Assembly (NCBI RefSeq): GCF_025698545.1
Contig: NC_068570.1
Location: 50,859,924 to 50,923,923, forward strand
From: Gossypium raimondii
Lineage: Eukaryota > Streptophyta > Magnoliopsida > Malvales > Malvaceae
DNA: 64,000 bases
Reading direction: 5' to 3'
How positions within the stretch are numbered: the first letter of the stretch is position 1; every line of letters begins with the position of its first letter. The position numbers and the translations under genes are program-made. Under the pieces are notes generated by a model. It saw only the letters and a program-made list of their open reading frames with translations, was not told where the DNA came from and ran no database searches. This document shows positions 24,792 to 37,250 of this stretch, piece after piece.

Positions 24792-26869
24792 TGTTACACC
24801 CCAAACTCGGTTTAGACGTCAAAACCAAGTCTGAAGAGTTACATTAACAATACTAGAAACCCACATTTATAGTCATAGATAAAACAAAAGGAAATTATTC
24901 AACACGTCATAGCAATCATAGAAATCAACCAATCATTAAACCGTCATAAAATATCGTACTACTAAAGCGTATTTAAATTTACTAATACTATAATTAAAAG
25001 GTGATAAAGTGATTAACCGAGCTTCCACAACGCCGACCCAATCAAGTTTGTGACCCACCTAAAATTCAGGCAACACAAAATGAGTTCTGAACCCAAGGCA
25101 TAATAGTAATAGATTTAGCTAAAGCATAATTACAAGAATAGTTATCAGATCTCAGGTTTCAATTAGAATTAGAAGACATTCAGTACTGATTTATCGTATC
25201 ATTTTTATAACAAAATAATTCTAGTTCAGATATAGAAAAAATCACTAACAGATACAGTTATTCCTACCCATATCCTCTACACACCATATCCAACCATCCC
25301 AACACACCGTTTAGGGTATTGAATACCCATCCAACCCTACACACCGCTTAGTGTCGGTATGACACTTTTTAGAATATTTGCAGCTTAGTTGCTAGATCAA
25401 TAGGCGAATAACGTCGATTTCACCTATGAGTAGTGGTCTAGCCACCGAATCAGAACAGATCACTTCCTTTTTTACATGACTTCCCACCCAATGCAGTTGC
25501 AGATTATAGATGTCAAAATGTTACACACAGTCATTTAGATTCAGTAAACATTTGTATAATCAAAATCTCAATCTCAAATTATCAGATAGTAGTCATATGG
25601 TCTAATTCGGATCATACATATACACTACAGATGGCCTACATTTGCGTTAACAATGCTTACGGCCCTAGAGATGAATTCTAAAACAGACCCACACGCCCAT
25701 GTGGTTTGCCCGTGTGATCCTAAATCATAGACAATGAGGCACACGGTCTGGACACACGCCCATGTCTTTGTCTCGTGTGGTCTCTAAATTACAAACAATG
25801 AGTCCCATGGCCTAGACATATACCCGTGTCCTTGGCCCGTGTGAACCCCCACTAGCATGCCCACATACGGCTAAGGCACACACCCGTGTCTCCTACTTGT
25901 GTGGCTCAAATTGGATAAACAATGTGTTACACGGCCTACCATACGATCGTGTGGCATTGACAGACATGTTTTCTGACGTCTAAAATTCATAAAATTTGAG
26001 GTTTTCGATAAGCACCTGAAACGATTTCGAAGTAGTAACAACGTAGAAGAGTTCTAAAGCCTAAAACGACCATCCAATAACTCAATCAACCAACTTTATC
26101 AACAACAATGCATTGTTATACTCAAAATACCTATGTAGAAAGTTTCGACATGACCTTTTAACGAAATCAATACTTACCGAAGGTCAACAATGATTACTCG
26201 AATTGATGTGATGAGGTTTGTTGCTTTCAATATCCTCACCTAATAGGGAAACCAAATGATTGACTGTCAGTGATTTACACAATACACTCAAAATAACCAA
26301 TTCAGAGTATGCTACGAAGAACAAAAAGAAAAAACCCCCGAAAATAAATGAATTGACAATGAAACTTACTTAATAACCTTTCAACTGAGAAAACTAATAG
26401 CGTAACTTCAACTAGTCTCGTATTCCTTATGATAGTGATCAAAATAAAAAAGAAAAGAAAAAAGACCAAAAAAGAAAAGAAATTAAAGAAAAGAAAGAAG
26501 AGGGAAGGAAAAGAATAAGAAGAAGAAGAACTAATTACAGTTAATTATTAATTAACTTCCACTCAAATTCCTAGCATTTAGCAAAAATGTTCCCTATGCA
26601 TACTCCAAGACTCGAACACAAGACCAAACAGAATACAGAGGCTTAACCAGTGAACCAACAGGCTCATTCTTGACATAGGTTTACACTGAATTAAACTTAA
26701 ATATGTCATTCAAGGATAAATGTTATCTTAAATTAAAATAACAGAATTCTTAAATATGCGACTTGAACTCCTAACCCCAATCACGTAAACAGAGCACAGA
26801 ACCACTGATACAGAGGCTCAATTACTACGGAATCCAACAGTCTAACATCAAAATTTTTGGGGTGTTACA
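24792..26869 (-). repeat. 5' LTR of Tekay element
   Basis: About 2.08 kb, from TGTTACACCCC (24792) to GGGGTGTTACA (26869), homologous to the interrupted copy at 14977-19979. It has ACACGG/CCGTGT words at 25680-25960 and purine-rich stretches at 26440-26540. It is the uninterrupted reference showing where the nested solo LTR entered its sibling. Confidence 0.92.
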
Positions 26870-26879
26870 TTTATCAATA

Positions 26880-27932
26880 GGAAATGAGATCCACTCTTTC
26901 TATTACAGACTCCATTAATTCACTTACTTCGAACTTGAAGAGATGGAATAAGGAGATTTATGGTAGTATTCATACAATGAAGCATATAATCTCCTTAAGA
27001 CCTAAAGGCGTCCAAAATGCTCTTGATAAAAAAATGGTCAAATTCTCTTTTTGATCTTGAACCAGACCTCCGGGCTAAATTTGAGCTCATTTTAGATGAT
27101 GAGGAGCTTTTTTGGAGGCAAAAATCTCGAGTGGATTTGTTATCCCGAGAAGATAGGAACAGAAAATACTTTCACAGTAAAGCTTTGTTGAGACATAAGA
27201 TGAATCATATTTTGACTCTGAAAATTGATGATGGGTCTTGGTGCTATGATGAGTATCGCTTACAAGATGTGCCTCTTACTTTTTTCAAAGATCTATATTC
27301 TTCTGATACGTGGCTACAAGATACTTTTCCTTTAACAAGTAAATTTTCTAAATTGAATTCTTCTATTCTTGATTATCTTGTTATGGAAGTTTCTAACAGG
27401 GAAATCCTAAAAGTTCTTTTTGATATGAGACCATTGAAAGCTCTGGGACTAGATGGCTTATATGCTATTTTTTTCCAAAACCAATGGCATGTGGTTGAGC
27501 ATTCGTTTGCAAATGAGTGAGACGTATCTTTTTAGGTTGACTCATAGATCGCAGTATTAGCAAGACGCTTTTGGTTTTCATCCTAAAAAGCCAAAGTCCG
27601 AAAACTATCAATCAGTTTCATCCAATCAACCTTTGTAATGTTCTCTATAAGTTAGTGATGAAACTAATTGTCAATCCATTTAAACCTATTTTTCTGAAGT
27701 TGATTGCGGCTAATCAAGTCAATTTTATAGCTAGACGAAATATAATGGATTATATCCTTATAGCTCAAGAAATTATTCATTCTATGCAAATCAAGAAAGG
27801 GAAGAAGTGTTGGATGGTTATCAAAGTTGATTTAGAGAGAGCTTATGATAGACTACAATGGGAGTTCATAGAAGATACCCTCTCAGATGCAGTATTCCTT
27901 CTCAGATATCCCAAATTATTATGGAATGTATT
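26880..27932 (+). pseudogene. LINE ORF2: linker and N-terminal reverse transcriptase, broken
   Basis: Continues directly from the endonuclease piece across the Tekay insertion. The linker shows FWRQKSRVDLL and DRNRKYFHSKALLRHKMNHI (27110-27215). The RT follows with FHPINLCNVLYKLVMKLI (about 27615-27670), an ANQVNFIARRNI segment, and motif A in KVDLERAYDRLQWEFI (27822-27869). A stop at about 27518 separates the parts. The second LTR insertion cuts it at 27932, before motif B. Confidence 0.85.
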
Positions 27933-30900
27933 TGTAACACCCTTAACCTGTCTCCGTCACCGGATTAGTGTTACGGAGTATTACAGTACAATTAAAATCA
28001 TTTAACTTTAAACATAAATAGTTATTCAAATTAAATATAAATATTCAAATACACATTTTATTTATAGCATAAATGTACTTACGAGCCTTAAACTAAGTCT
28101 ACGGGGCCTTAAAAATAGTTTGGGAATAATTAGGGACAAATTTGAAACAAAATAGAAAATTTTGGAAATAGGGACCACAAGGCCGTGTGGTCAGGCCATG
28201 TGGCTCGAAAACATGGTCGTGTAGCCAACCATGTACAATTCGAATTATAGGAAACACGACCATATCCCAACCCGTGTGTCTACCCATATGGTATTCAAAA
28301 TAGGGTCACACGACCGTGTCGCAGATCGTGTGTATATTTAAAGTATAGTCACACAGCTATGTCGCCAGGCCGTGTAACCCTCTAAGACCGTGTGAACAAT
28401 CCTGCACTTAAAATTTAAATGACACATGGCCGTGTGAGGAGACCGCGTGTAGCACACCGCGTGTGGTACATGGCCGTGTGACAGTCCGTGTCCCAATACG
28501 TATAAACCTAAAATTACTTCTAAAACAAGGCAAATTTCACACTTTACTTAGGTACCAAGCCAAGTCTAAAACCAACCCTTATGTACTATCAAAAACACCT
28601 TCAAACAAGACTAAAAATGTCAAAAACACACAACCTATGTGCTCTCATTGACACTACAATTCAATCATCAAATAAATTTGCATTCAACCTTAAAAAATTC
28701 ATACATTCCATCTATTTAAACATCAAGAACTATATACATTATCATCACAACTTCATACCATATATCAACCTAAGTATTAATTCAACATGACCTATAATAC
28801 ACTACCAAAAGAACTAACTTATAAAACATATATCTACTTTATATATACAAGCATTTACAACCTAATACAAAACGTGTCCAAACATTCACAATTAAGCATC
28901 CAATATACATGCCACATATAACCACCAACCAAGACTTCAAAATCTACCGACGATAGCTGATGATATGTGTGAGCTCAATGATCCGATCAACACGCTCTAA
29001 AAGTTTAAAATCTACAGAAAATAACAATAAAGTAAGTATATGAATTACTTAGTAAGTTTCCACAATTTAACATATTAACTTACCAAACTCATTTAAATGC
29101 TATTTTGCACATAGAAAATAAACTTCAACCTTATACAACACAATCCAACAATTTTCATGTTAGTAAAATTAAAATGTATGGATAATCAGAATTCGTAACT
29201 CACTTATTTAATTTAAACAGTTTCTTATCAATTAATCTTTGTTCTTCCAATGGATCTTTGTGAAAGTATTCAAATACATGAGTCTAGAAACAGATAATAC
29301 TCGTAAGAGCTAATCAAATACAAATTAAATATATTAGCTTACCTGTCCGGGCTAAACCAATGACAACACAGATAAACTAGCTTGGTTAGGGCTAGGTAAA
29401 CATGTAAACCGACAACAGATTACCAGTCCAAGCTAAATCTGATTCGCATGTATATCCGAGTCTGTAACATATGCAGGAGCTCGGTCCAAAATAGAAATTC
29501 TATCAGAAATCTCATGTATGAAACTTTTACTCGATCCACCGATATCATTTTAAGAACTCAGAATATTTCATATAAACCAATTTTATTTCAACAGCTTCAA
29601 AATATGTAATTATATCAATAACAATACTTAATAATGAATTATAAACAAAATAATCATAAGAGTTTACTGACTTGCGATAACTTACTGTACGAACTCGCCT
29701 CGGTGTTGATTTGAGTCGTTTAGATTGCCCGATTGTAAAATTAAGTAAGACTTGGATAGTTCAATGAAGGTTGAAACGAAAGATGAAAATAGGCTCACAA
29801 AGGTCTCAAAATAAAGGGTAACGAATAGCTTGGTGATAGATGGATGGAATTCGGCTAAGGTCAAGATTGAACCAACGATATAAAAAAGGTTGACCCAAAT
29901 CTTAAATAGCACTTAGGTGGAATTGGTTTGGAGAAGATAACGAACCTTGACCTACTATCTATGAAAGATAGGAACCAGAGGTATAGGTGAACGCCACACT
30001 TATGAAAGTGATAAGTTCGAAAGAAAGACGAGATTAACACCACAAGAGTTCACAAGATTGACACCACAAGAGTTGTCTTGATAAGTCAATTCAGTCTAAA
30101 GAGAACAATGAGAGTTTAAACACTCACAAAGTAATATGATATTTATCAAAATGATCAAAAGTCCCCACAACCAGCGGAATACAAAGTATTTATAGGCTTA
30201 GCTAACTTCAGCCGAATGGACACCTTGTTTCAGTTTAATTAAGCTATTAATGAGCTGACTTAACTCCAAAAATAATTAACAAGGCTTTTAACAAATTCAA
30301 GATCTAGGTAACACCAAAGGTTAAGCTGGTAGCATTCCTAATTTAGCTTTTAAATGAGCATCAAATGAATTCTTCAAGGGAGAGGATCGGTCATGGTGTG
30401 AGCAAGCTAGATTCTCTTTGGGAAGCCAAAATATGCAGAAGCCTTTTAATTGGAGTTGTGGGGCACGAACAGCCCCTTTTAGTGTGAACAGCTGAAGTTG
30501 TAGAGCCTTAGGTGTGAACGGCAAGAAATGAGCAGCCCTCAAAGTGGGTAAACACTTTTTAGCTGAATTGAATTAATGTTAACATCCATGGCCTTTAATC
30601 TCCACGAAAAGGCATAGAGAAAAGAGGAATCAGTAGTTCTTTTAATGTCGTCCCTTGCATGAAAAGGAGAAATCAATAGCTCCTTTAATGTCGTCTCATG
30701 CATGCTTTCTTTAATGCTTTTCTCTGCTATTAAGCTAGTTGATTCAGCTGAATTAATTGCCTATAGACACCAAATAAATTCGGTCAAAGTCATAATAATA
30801 CCTGCACATTAAATTCAACAAATTAAATCAGCTTGAGACACATTTAATCAGTAACAGCTAGGACAAATTTAATTAATTAAATTCGACTGGACATATTAAA

Positions 30901-32403
30901 TAGCAACATGAAATAATTTTGTCCTAGACACAATATTAACTAAGACACATTTAAACTTAATTAAGATGTCTAGAATTTTGTCACATTAAAATGTAATTTA
31001 ATTATTTGAGTTGAACTTAACTAAATTAACTAACTTAATTAAATAGCTAAATTTTATTCCAGCAACTTAAATCACATAAGATAAAAATGAAATGGATTCA
31101 AGCTCAATGAGCTAAAAATCAACTTGAATTGAGCTCCATTGGACTGGGTCGAGCTATGAATGAGCTGAATGAACTTGTAGCAAATTGCATGGAACATTTG
31201 AATCAAACATTTTTGATCGTTCGATTATTCCAGCAATGGTTTCCAACCCGAGCTTGCTTAATTAAGGCCTACACACAAATGAACAAACTAAAATTAAGCT
31301 TCGTCTTGCACTTAGGCCCCTCTTGTTTAGGCCAATCTCGATGGCGTCGAGTTGTGTCGTGACATGATGCGACTAGGTTCGCATCCCTTACAATGATCAA
31401 AGACAATTACTCAACGACCTTCTCTTTTTCACGATTAACGACCGGTCCACTCATTTCTTAATCTAAACAAAATAACTTAATTTAATTAATTAATTCAAAT
31501 ACCATACAATACTTAAACTCAAAAAATTCATTCTACAATTATAATTTTACACATTTACCCTCAATAATTTAACTTTATTCAATTTAATCCATACTTCAAA
31601 ATTTAATCAATTAACATGCTTAAGCGAAAATCCTAACTAACTGAATTTTTTATAACTCTATAACAGCCCATAAAATTCTCAATTTCACCATAAATCTGAG
31701 AACTTTTATTAATTTAACAATTAAGTCCTTAATCATCAAAAGTATTTAAAACTATTTCACAAAATAATATCATTTAACTACCAAGCTTGCAAAACCATCA
31801 CAAAACTTCAAAAATCTCATAAACTCAACAATGGCACATGTCAAAACATTTAACAATTTCACGAATTTACGCCCGGGTTAGTTGGACCAAGTTGCAATGA
31901 TCTCAGAAACATAAAATTTACCAAAAACGGATATGAAAATCACTTACATGCAAGCCCTTCAAGTGACTAAATATTCAAGAAAAAAACATGGTTTTTTCCT
32001 TCTTTAATTTTCGGCAAGCTAACAAAGAATATGATAATTTCTTTCTTTTCTTCATTTGTTAATGTTTTATTATTTATTTACTTATTTACCACTATTATTT
32101 AACATCCATTTTAACCATTTCAAGCCCACAACCGTCCATTAACTATCTTCATGGTATAGTTACCATTTAAGGCCATAAATTCAAATTACTTTAACCATTT
32201 AATACTTTTAACTAATAACCACTAACTTTTACAATATTTACGCTTTAGTCCTTTTTACTTAATTTCATAACTAAATGCTAAAATTTCTTAATCAAACTTT
32301 AATACGACATTATAGATTTCCTATAAATATTAATTAACCAATAAAACACTAACTTACTAGCCGAAATTGTGATCCCGAAACCACTGAAAAATGGGATGTT
32401 ACA
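27933..32403 (-). mobile_element. Second LTR inserted in the LINE (Tekay-type)
   Basis: Starts TGTAACACCC and ends GGATGTTACA. Flanks GTATT (27928-27932) and GCATT (32404-32408) are a target duplication with one change. No coding domains. The minus-strand start (TGTAACATCCC...GTGGTTTCGGGATCACAA) resembles the start of the solo LTRs at 15995 and 34487. ACACGG/CCGTGT words lie at 28180-28500. At 4.47 kb it is much longer than the others, probably because another LTR is nested in it (29734-31392). Confidence 0.75.
29734..31392 (-). mobile_element. Possible further nested LTR
   Basis: This stretch has no counterpart in the related LTRs. The minus-strand ends read TGTAAGGG...TTTTACA (short inverted ends). 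It contains a promoter-like GCCTATAAATACTTTG (about 30183-30198) and small direct repeats (AACACCACAAGAGTT near 30030-30075; CTTTTAATGTCGTC near 30640-30695). The flanks (ATCAT and ATCGG, minus strand) match at only three of five bases, so boundaries are tentative. Confidence 0.35.
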
Positions 32404-32408
32404 GCATT

Positions 32409-33500
32409 TCTTTAGGTTCTATGCAAATTTTGTGGAATGGTGCTTTATCGGATGAGTTCCAACCCTCGAGAGGTATCAGGAAAGGGTGTCATTAATCTCC
32501 ATATTTATTTTTTCTATGTATGGAAAGATTGGGACAATATATTTATAAGTTGGTTGGAGAGAGGGTTTGGAAAACAATCTTTTTTTATCAAAAAGATGCC
32601 CTAAAGTTTTGCATTTATTTTTTGCGGATGATTTGTTTCTATTTATTGAAGCTGATATAGAAAAAGAAAAAGTTGTTAAAGATAGATTGGAAACTTTTGG
32701 GCTTTCTCGGGTCACAAAATTAATGCCAAAAAACCCAATATTTTCTTTTCAAAGAATACTCTAGCTAATATTGCCTCCCAAATCTTCATGTTTTTGGGAT
32801 TTAATGAAGTTCCTGACCTTGGTGTTTATCTTCGCATGCCACTCTTTCACAGTCGTGTCACTACTAGTACCTTTAAGTTTGTTCTTGATAAGGCCCGTAG
32901 AAGACTTGATAGTTGGGGTGCTAAACTTCTTTTAATGGCGGGTCATGTTATTTTTGTACAATATGTTCTTATGACAATCCCTAATTACTTTATGTAAACA
33001 ATTTTGGTTCCCAGTAGTATATGTATGGAGATTGAAAAGACTGTAAGGGGTTTTATTTGGGAAAGTTCTTCCTTAAGATCTAAACCAACATTAGTGTGAT
33101 AGGATGACTGCTGCCAACCTTAGGATAATAGAGGACTGGGTCTTCGACGTTTAAGGCAAAAAAATAAGTCTTTCCTCTTAAAGTTGGGGATTAATTTCAT
33201 TACTAACAAGGATGCTTTATAGGTTCAAGTGATGAGAGTTAAATACAAAATTTACAATGTATGTCCAATGGTAATTACGTGAAACAAAAGCTCTTTTGTA
33301 TGAAAGTCCATCGCCAAAAGTTTGTCTACTCTTACGAGATAACTTTTATTGGTCCATAGGATATGAGAATTCAGTCAGATTTTGGGTTGATGATTGGATC
33401 CCTAAGGTAGGTCATTTGATACTACATGACCTGAATAATATGGCTCGATACGATAATCTCCTCCTCAAAGATTTGGTTGCAAATGATGGTGAATAAAATT
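32409..33500 (+). pseudogene. LINE ORF2: C-terminal reverse transcriptase, broken
   Basis: Resumes after the LTR with a motif-B-like segment (SLGSMQILWNGALSDEF, FQPSRGIRKG at about 32410-32490). The catalytic FADD box follows in HLFFADDLFLFIEA (32612-32655) and then the thumb region (SRVTTSTFKFVLDKARRRL, SWGAKLL). Stops at 32762 and 32995 break it. Domain order continues 26880-27932. Confidence 0.85.
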
Positions 33501-33799
33501 TAGGGTATAATAGAAACCATTTGGATGAATCTTTATTTGATAAAATAGTTGGTGTTCCACCTCCTAGTGCACTCGCTGGATCAGATTCATTAGTATCTAA
33601 ATGGTTTACAAATAGAGAATTAACTATTAAAACAACCTATACTTTCTTATCTCGTGATTCTTATGATATTTTGGACAATAAATGGGAACTTACTTGGTCC
33701 TATAATGGTCTACACGTGTCAATCTTTCTAATGAACTGAATTTACAACTCAAAGATGTTAATTGGAACACCCTATTTAGTATACTATGTTGGGTTGTAT

Positions 33800-34404
33800 G
33801 GAAACAAATGAATTCTTTTATTTTGGAAAATGTACCTCATAATTCTGGTTTGCTTATGGGATTGGATTGGAGTTGGGTTGTGAATGTGAAAGCTAATAGA
33901 GAACCAACGGTCAAGGTTAAAAACCGAATCACACCAAGCACCTGGCAGCCACTAATAGTTGGTTGCGTCAAAATGAACACAGACGGTGCAAGCAAACCTC
34001 ATACCAGACTTGCCTTATCAGTTAGGATCGCTAGAGACAACCATGGTAGATGGATATTTGGCTACAGCCGCAATATTGGGAAATGTAATGTTGAACAAGT
34101 AGAACTTTGGGCAATCTATGATGGACTTAAACTAATTTGATCTAAAGGGTGGAAATTGGTTGTCTTGAAATGTGATTGTTTAACTGCAGTTCAAGCAATC
34201 AATGGTGACTATAAAGGCATATTGAACAAGGCACTGATATGTAGAATAAAAGAGCTTTACGCTCGAGCATGGGTGGTTCGCATCGAGCATATTTATAGGG
34301 AATCTAATGGACTGACTAATGCCTTAGTTGGTATGATTTTGACTATCAATTGGGTCTCAATGAGTTTGCTTCTCCTCCCCAACAAATTGATACTTTCGTT
34401 CTGA
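33800..34404 (+). pseudogene. LINE C-terminal RNase H domain, broken
   Basis: VKMNTDGASKPHTRLA, DNHGRWIFGYSRNIG, VEQVELWAIYDGLKL and, after one stop (34138-34140), WKLVVLKCDCLTAVQAI match the RNase H domain found at the 3' end of many plant LINE ORF2 proteins. The first catalytic Asp (TDGA) and the Glu (VELWA) are visible. Confidence 0.8.
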
Positions 34405-34486
34405 ATAATTTGCAAGATGATATTGATGTAATTATTGTTCTATAATGTGCTACTCTTCTTTTTCTTACCAAAAGAAAACCACTACT

Positions 34487-37245
34487 TATAATGGCCTAAA
34501 TTCAAGGTTATCGAAACAGTGGTTTCAGGACCACAAATTCGATGAGGAAAATTTTATTTTTCTTATATTTTTATGGTCTACGATTTGACAAAATGATTTA
34601 GTGAAAATTTCGTTCGAAAATTTCGACGTTTGGGCACTCAATTTAGTCAAAAGGCTTGTAAAAAGTGCAAAAGTTGAGTTCTACATGTTAGAGGTGTCCA
34701 ATTGTTATGAAACTTTAAATTGGAGGCCCTTATATGGTAATTATACCATTGGTTAAGTTGGTAGACAAAAATGGACATGAGATAAGTGAAATAGGAAATT
34801 TTTAAGTTAGGGGCAATTTGGTAATCTAGTAATAAAAAGAATTAAAAAGGGAAAAGGATGGCCAAAAATATCATCTTCTTCATAGTGAACGAAATCAGCA
34901 AAGGGGAAGCCATATTTAGGGTTTTTCAAGGTTCCAATCTTCATAGTAAGTGATTCTAAGTCTCGTTTTTAATGTTCTTTACGTTTTTGAGATCCTAACA
35001 GCTTAATTTAGCTTATTCTAGCAATAATTTAACCTAGGGTTTATATTTGGAAAAATACTCATAGGTGAAAAATGTTTATTTTGATGTTTTATGATAGAAT
35101 TTGAAGCTAGAAATTATGTTAAACAACTTTTTCTAGTCGATTTTAAGCGAAAACAAGTAAAACCCCATAATTGGTAAAATACCTAATGTTCATAAATACA
35201 TGTTAGAGTGGGAATTTGATGTTGTCATAGAAGAGAAAAATTTTCAGCATGTTATAAAACATAAGAATAAGAGATGAAGTTTAATTTCCGAGCCTTGGGG
35301 CAAAAATATAATTATGTAAAAGTTTAGAGGCAAAATCGTAATTTTGACAAAGTTAGAGTCGATGGCTGTTTTGATGAATGTGAGTATTAAATAAGTTAAA
35401 TTTTCTATTTTAGATCAAGAAGAATGAAACTCGAGGCTAGACAAAAGGAAGAATAAAGTTGAAGACTAAGTTGGTGAATTGGGCTATAATTGGTACCGAG
35501 GTAAGTTTACGGTAAATAAATGCAATATTTCAATAATTATTATTAATGCTACTATTTTCCAGCAACTATGAATTTATTTCATGAATTTATTTGATGTTGA
35601 TTCAAGTATAAAATGATAAAGAATTAATATTAAAAAGTCTCGTTGATACATAGGGAAAGTTTGGATACAAATGTCATGACATTTGGGTAAAGAGATCCCA
35701 TGTAAGACCATGTCTGGGGCATGGCATTGGCATCCTTGAGATCACGATAGGTCTCATGTAAGACCATGTCTGGGACATGGCATTGGCACCGAGATGAGAG
35801 GTCCCATGTAAGACCATGTCTGGGACATGGCATTGGCACCGAGACGAAAGGTCCCATGTAAGACCATGTTTGGGACATGGCGTTGGCACCGAGACGAGAG
35901 GTCCCCTGTAAGACCATGTCTGGGACATGGTATGGGCACCGATATGAGAACATCCCATGTAAGACCATGTCTGGGACATGGCTTTGGCATGTAATGATCA
36001 GAAGAGACCCAAGTATCCTTATTATTCCAATGTGGCTCAACGGGCTAGTAAACGAATCATATACATGAAAGTTCAGTTAAAAGCAAAAATGGCAAGCTTA
36101 GATGAGATAAGAGTTAAGAATTTATTAAATTAACAATTGATATTCAACGATGCAGCAAGAGAAGAATAAGTTATACACACAAGTATACTAAGTAAACAAG
36201 CAAGAGAACTAGAATGAGATTAACTAAAGAGTAAACTAGAGATATAGACACTTGAGTTTAATTATTTGTGTTTAATGTTGTTATTTATTTGCTAGTAAAC
36301 TTACTAAGTTTTATGCTTACTTCTTTTATTTCTCTTTCTCTTATTGCAAAGCTACTTCAAGGATCCTAAAGAAGTCGGAGATTGTCCACGCTATCAACCA
36401 CAACTGCTCGATATTTTATGATGAAACACGTTTGAGTTATGGCATGTATAGGGATTTAGTTATTTTGCATGTTTGTAATTACGATTTTGCTAAAGAATGG
36501 TGTGTAAGTATTTGATGATGAATGGTTATTAAAATGGTTAAGTATAAAGGTGTTTGTTGTTATAAGAGTCTAAGTGATAAATTATGCATGGAAATCATGA
36601 AAGGGGTAAAATTTTGCAAAGAAACAGAATTCAGGCAGCACAGTGATGTGACTTTGAAAAATAAACTAGGATAGTATATAATGAGTTAGAAGGTGAATGA
36701 TATATATATTGAAAGCTTATTGAGTCTATTTTCATGGAAAATTAACGGTTTAACAAAAGAAGTTTTATATTTTGAGATATGTGAATTTTAGTGAGACAGG
36801 GTCAGATCTGTTTTTAGAGTCCCCTATTCTGAGTTTAGAAAAGATTCCTTATTGAGTCTATTTTCTGTAGAAACAAGTGAAAACTTCATATGATAATCCT
36901 ACAGTGAGAAAACTCATTTTTAGTGGCAAGAGGTCAGGACAGTTAAGTGGTGAAACAGGGGAGACTTTAACAAATAAACTGTACTAATTGACTAAACCAA
37001 AAATTCTAAAAATTGTATGGTAGGAAGATATATGAGTCTAGTTTCATGGAAAATTTACGGAATTAAATTTCGAGTCTCGTAGCTCGAGTTATAATCAATT
37101 TAGTAACTGTTGCGCGATTGGACAGATTTGCTGTAAATAGTGAAATTAATTTTCAAAACAAGTTTTTATGCTCCGAATTAGTAAGATAAGCTAAGTAATG
37201 CCTCGTGCTCAACTCCGGAAACGATATCAGGTAAGGGGTGTTACA
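34487..37245 (+). mobile_element. Solo LTR at the LINE 3' end
   Basis: Starts TATAATGGCC (a decayed TGTAACAGCCC) and ends GGGGTGTTACA. The flanks are CTACT on both sides (34482-34486 and 37246-37250), a perfect 5-bp duplication. Homologous to the solo LTR at 15995-18753 and by my coordinates the same length, 2759 bp. It has no coding domain and no neighbouring internal sequence. Inferred plus orientation from the AGGGGTGTTACA end, which precedes the primer site in complete elements. Confidence 0.88.
35695..35990 (+). repeat. Array of six ~50-bp hairpin-forming units in the solo LTR
   Basis: Six units of about 50 bp each contain CCATGTCTGGGACATGG, a 7-bp perfect inverted repeat around TGG, with a second small dyad GGTCCCATGTAAGACC between them. 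Core starts are near 35709, 35765, 35815, 35865, 35915 and 35967. The array sits about 1.2-1.5 kb from the LTR start, the same place as the unrelated-sequence array of the sibling LTR. It creates several overlapping chance ORFs on the minus strand. Confidence 0.9.
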
Positions 37246-37250
37246 CTACT

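Larger units (their letters stand above)
14977..26869 (-). mobile_element. Ty3/gypsy chromovirus, Tekay/Del clade, nearly complete
   Basis: The two LTRs (24792-26869 is the 5' one, 14977-19979 the 3' one) enclose gag, protease, reverse transcriptase, RNase H, integrase and a chromodomain on the minus strand. A primer site matching initiator tRNA-Met and a polypurine tract lie next to the LTRs. Domain order and the C-terminal chromodomain place it with chromoviruses; long LTRs and the primer site fit Tekay/Del. The coding region has many stops and frameshifts and is dead. In the first ~170 aligned bases of the LTRs I count by eye about 20 differences, mostly transitions, so the insertion is not recent. 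Confidence 0.92.
12345..34480 (+). mobile_element. L1-type LINE, decayed, split by two LTR insertions
   Basis: One non-LTR retrotransposon on the plus strand in three pieces: 12345-14976 (ORF1 and endonuclease), 26875-27932 (linker and reverse transcriptase N-part) and 32409-34480 (reverse transcriptase C-part and RNase H). Removing the insertions leaves about 5.8 kb, typical of a plant L1. Domain order across the pieces is correct and colinear, and each break is flanked by the insertion's own target duplication. All ORFs are interrupted by stops and frameshifts. The 3' end fades near a CTTACCAAAAGAAAA tail just before the next LTR. I could not fix the LINE's own target duplication. Confidence 0.85.

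Noticed and set aside
29734-31392. Firm boundaries for the nested LTR
   Set aside because: The flanks agree at only three of five bases; kept as a low-confidence feature.
35630-36040. Several overlapping minus-strand ORFs with repeated MSQTWSYMG-like peptides
   Set aside because: They are translations of the ~50-bp tandem array inside a solo LTR and appear in three frames at once; no sign of a real protein.
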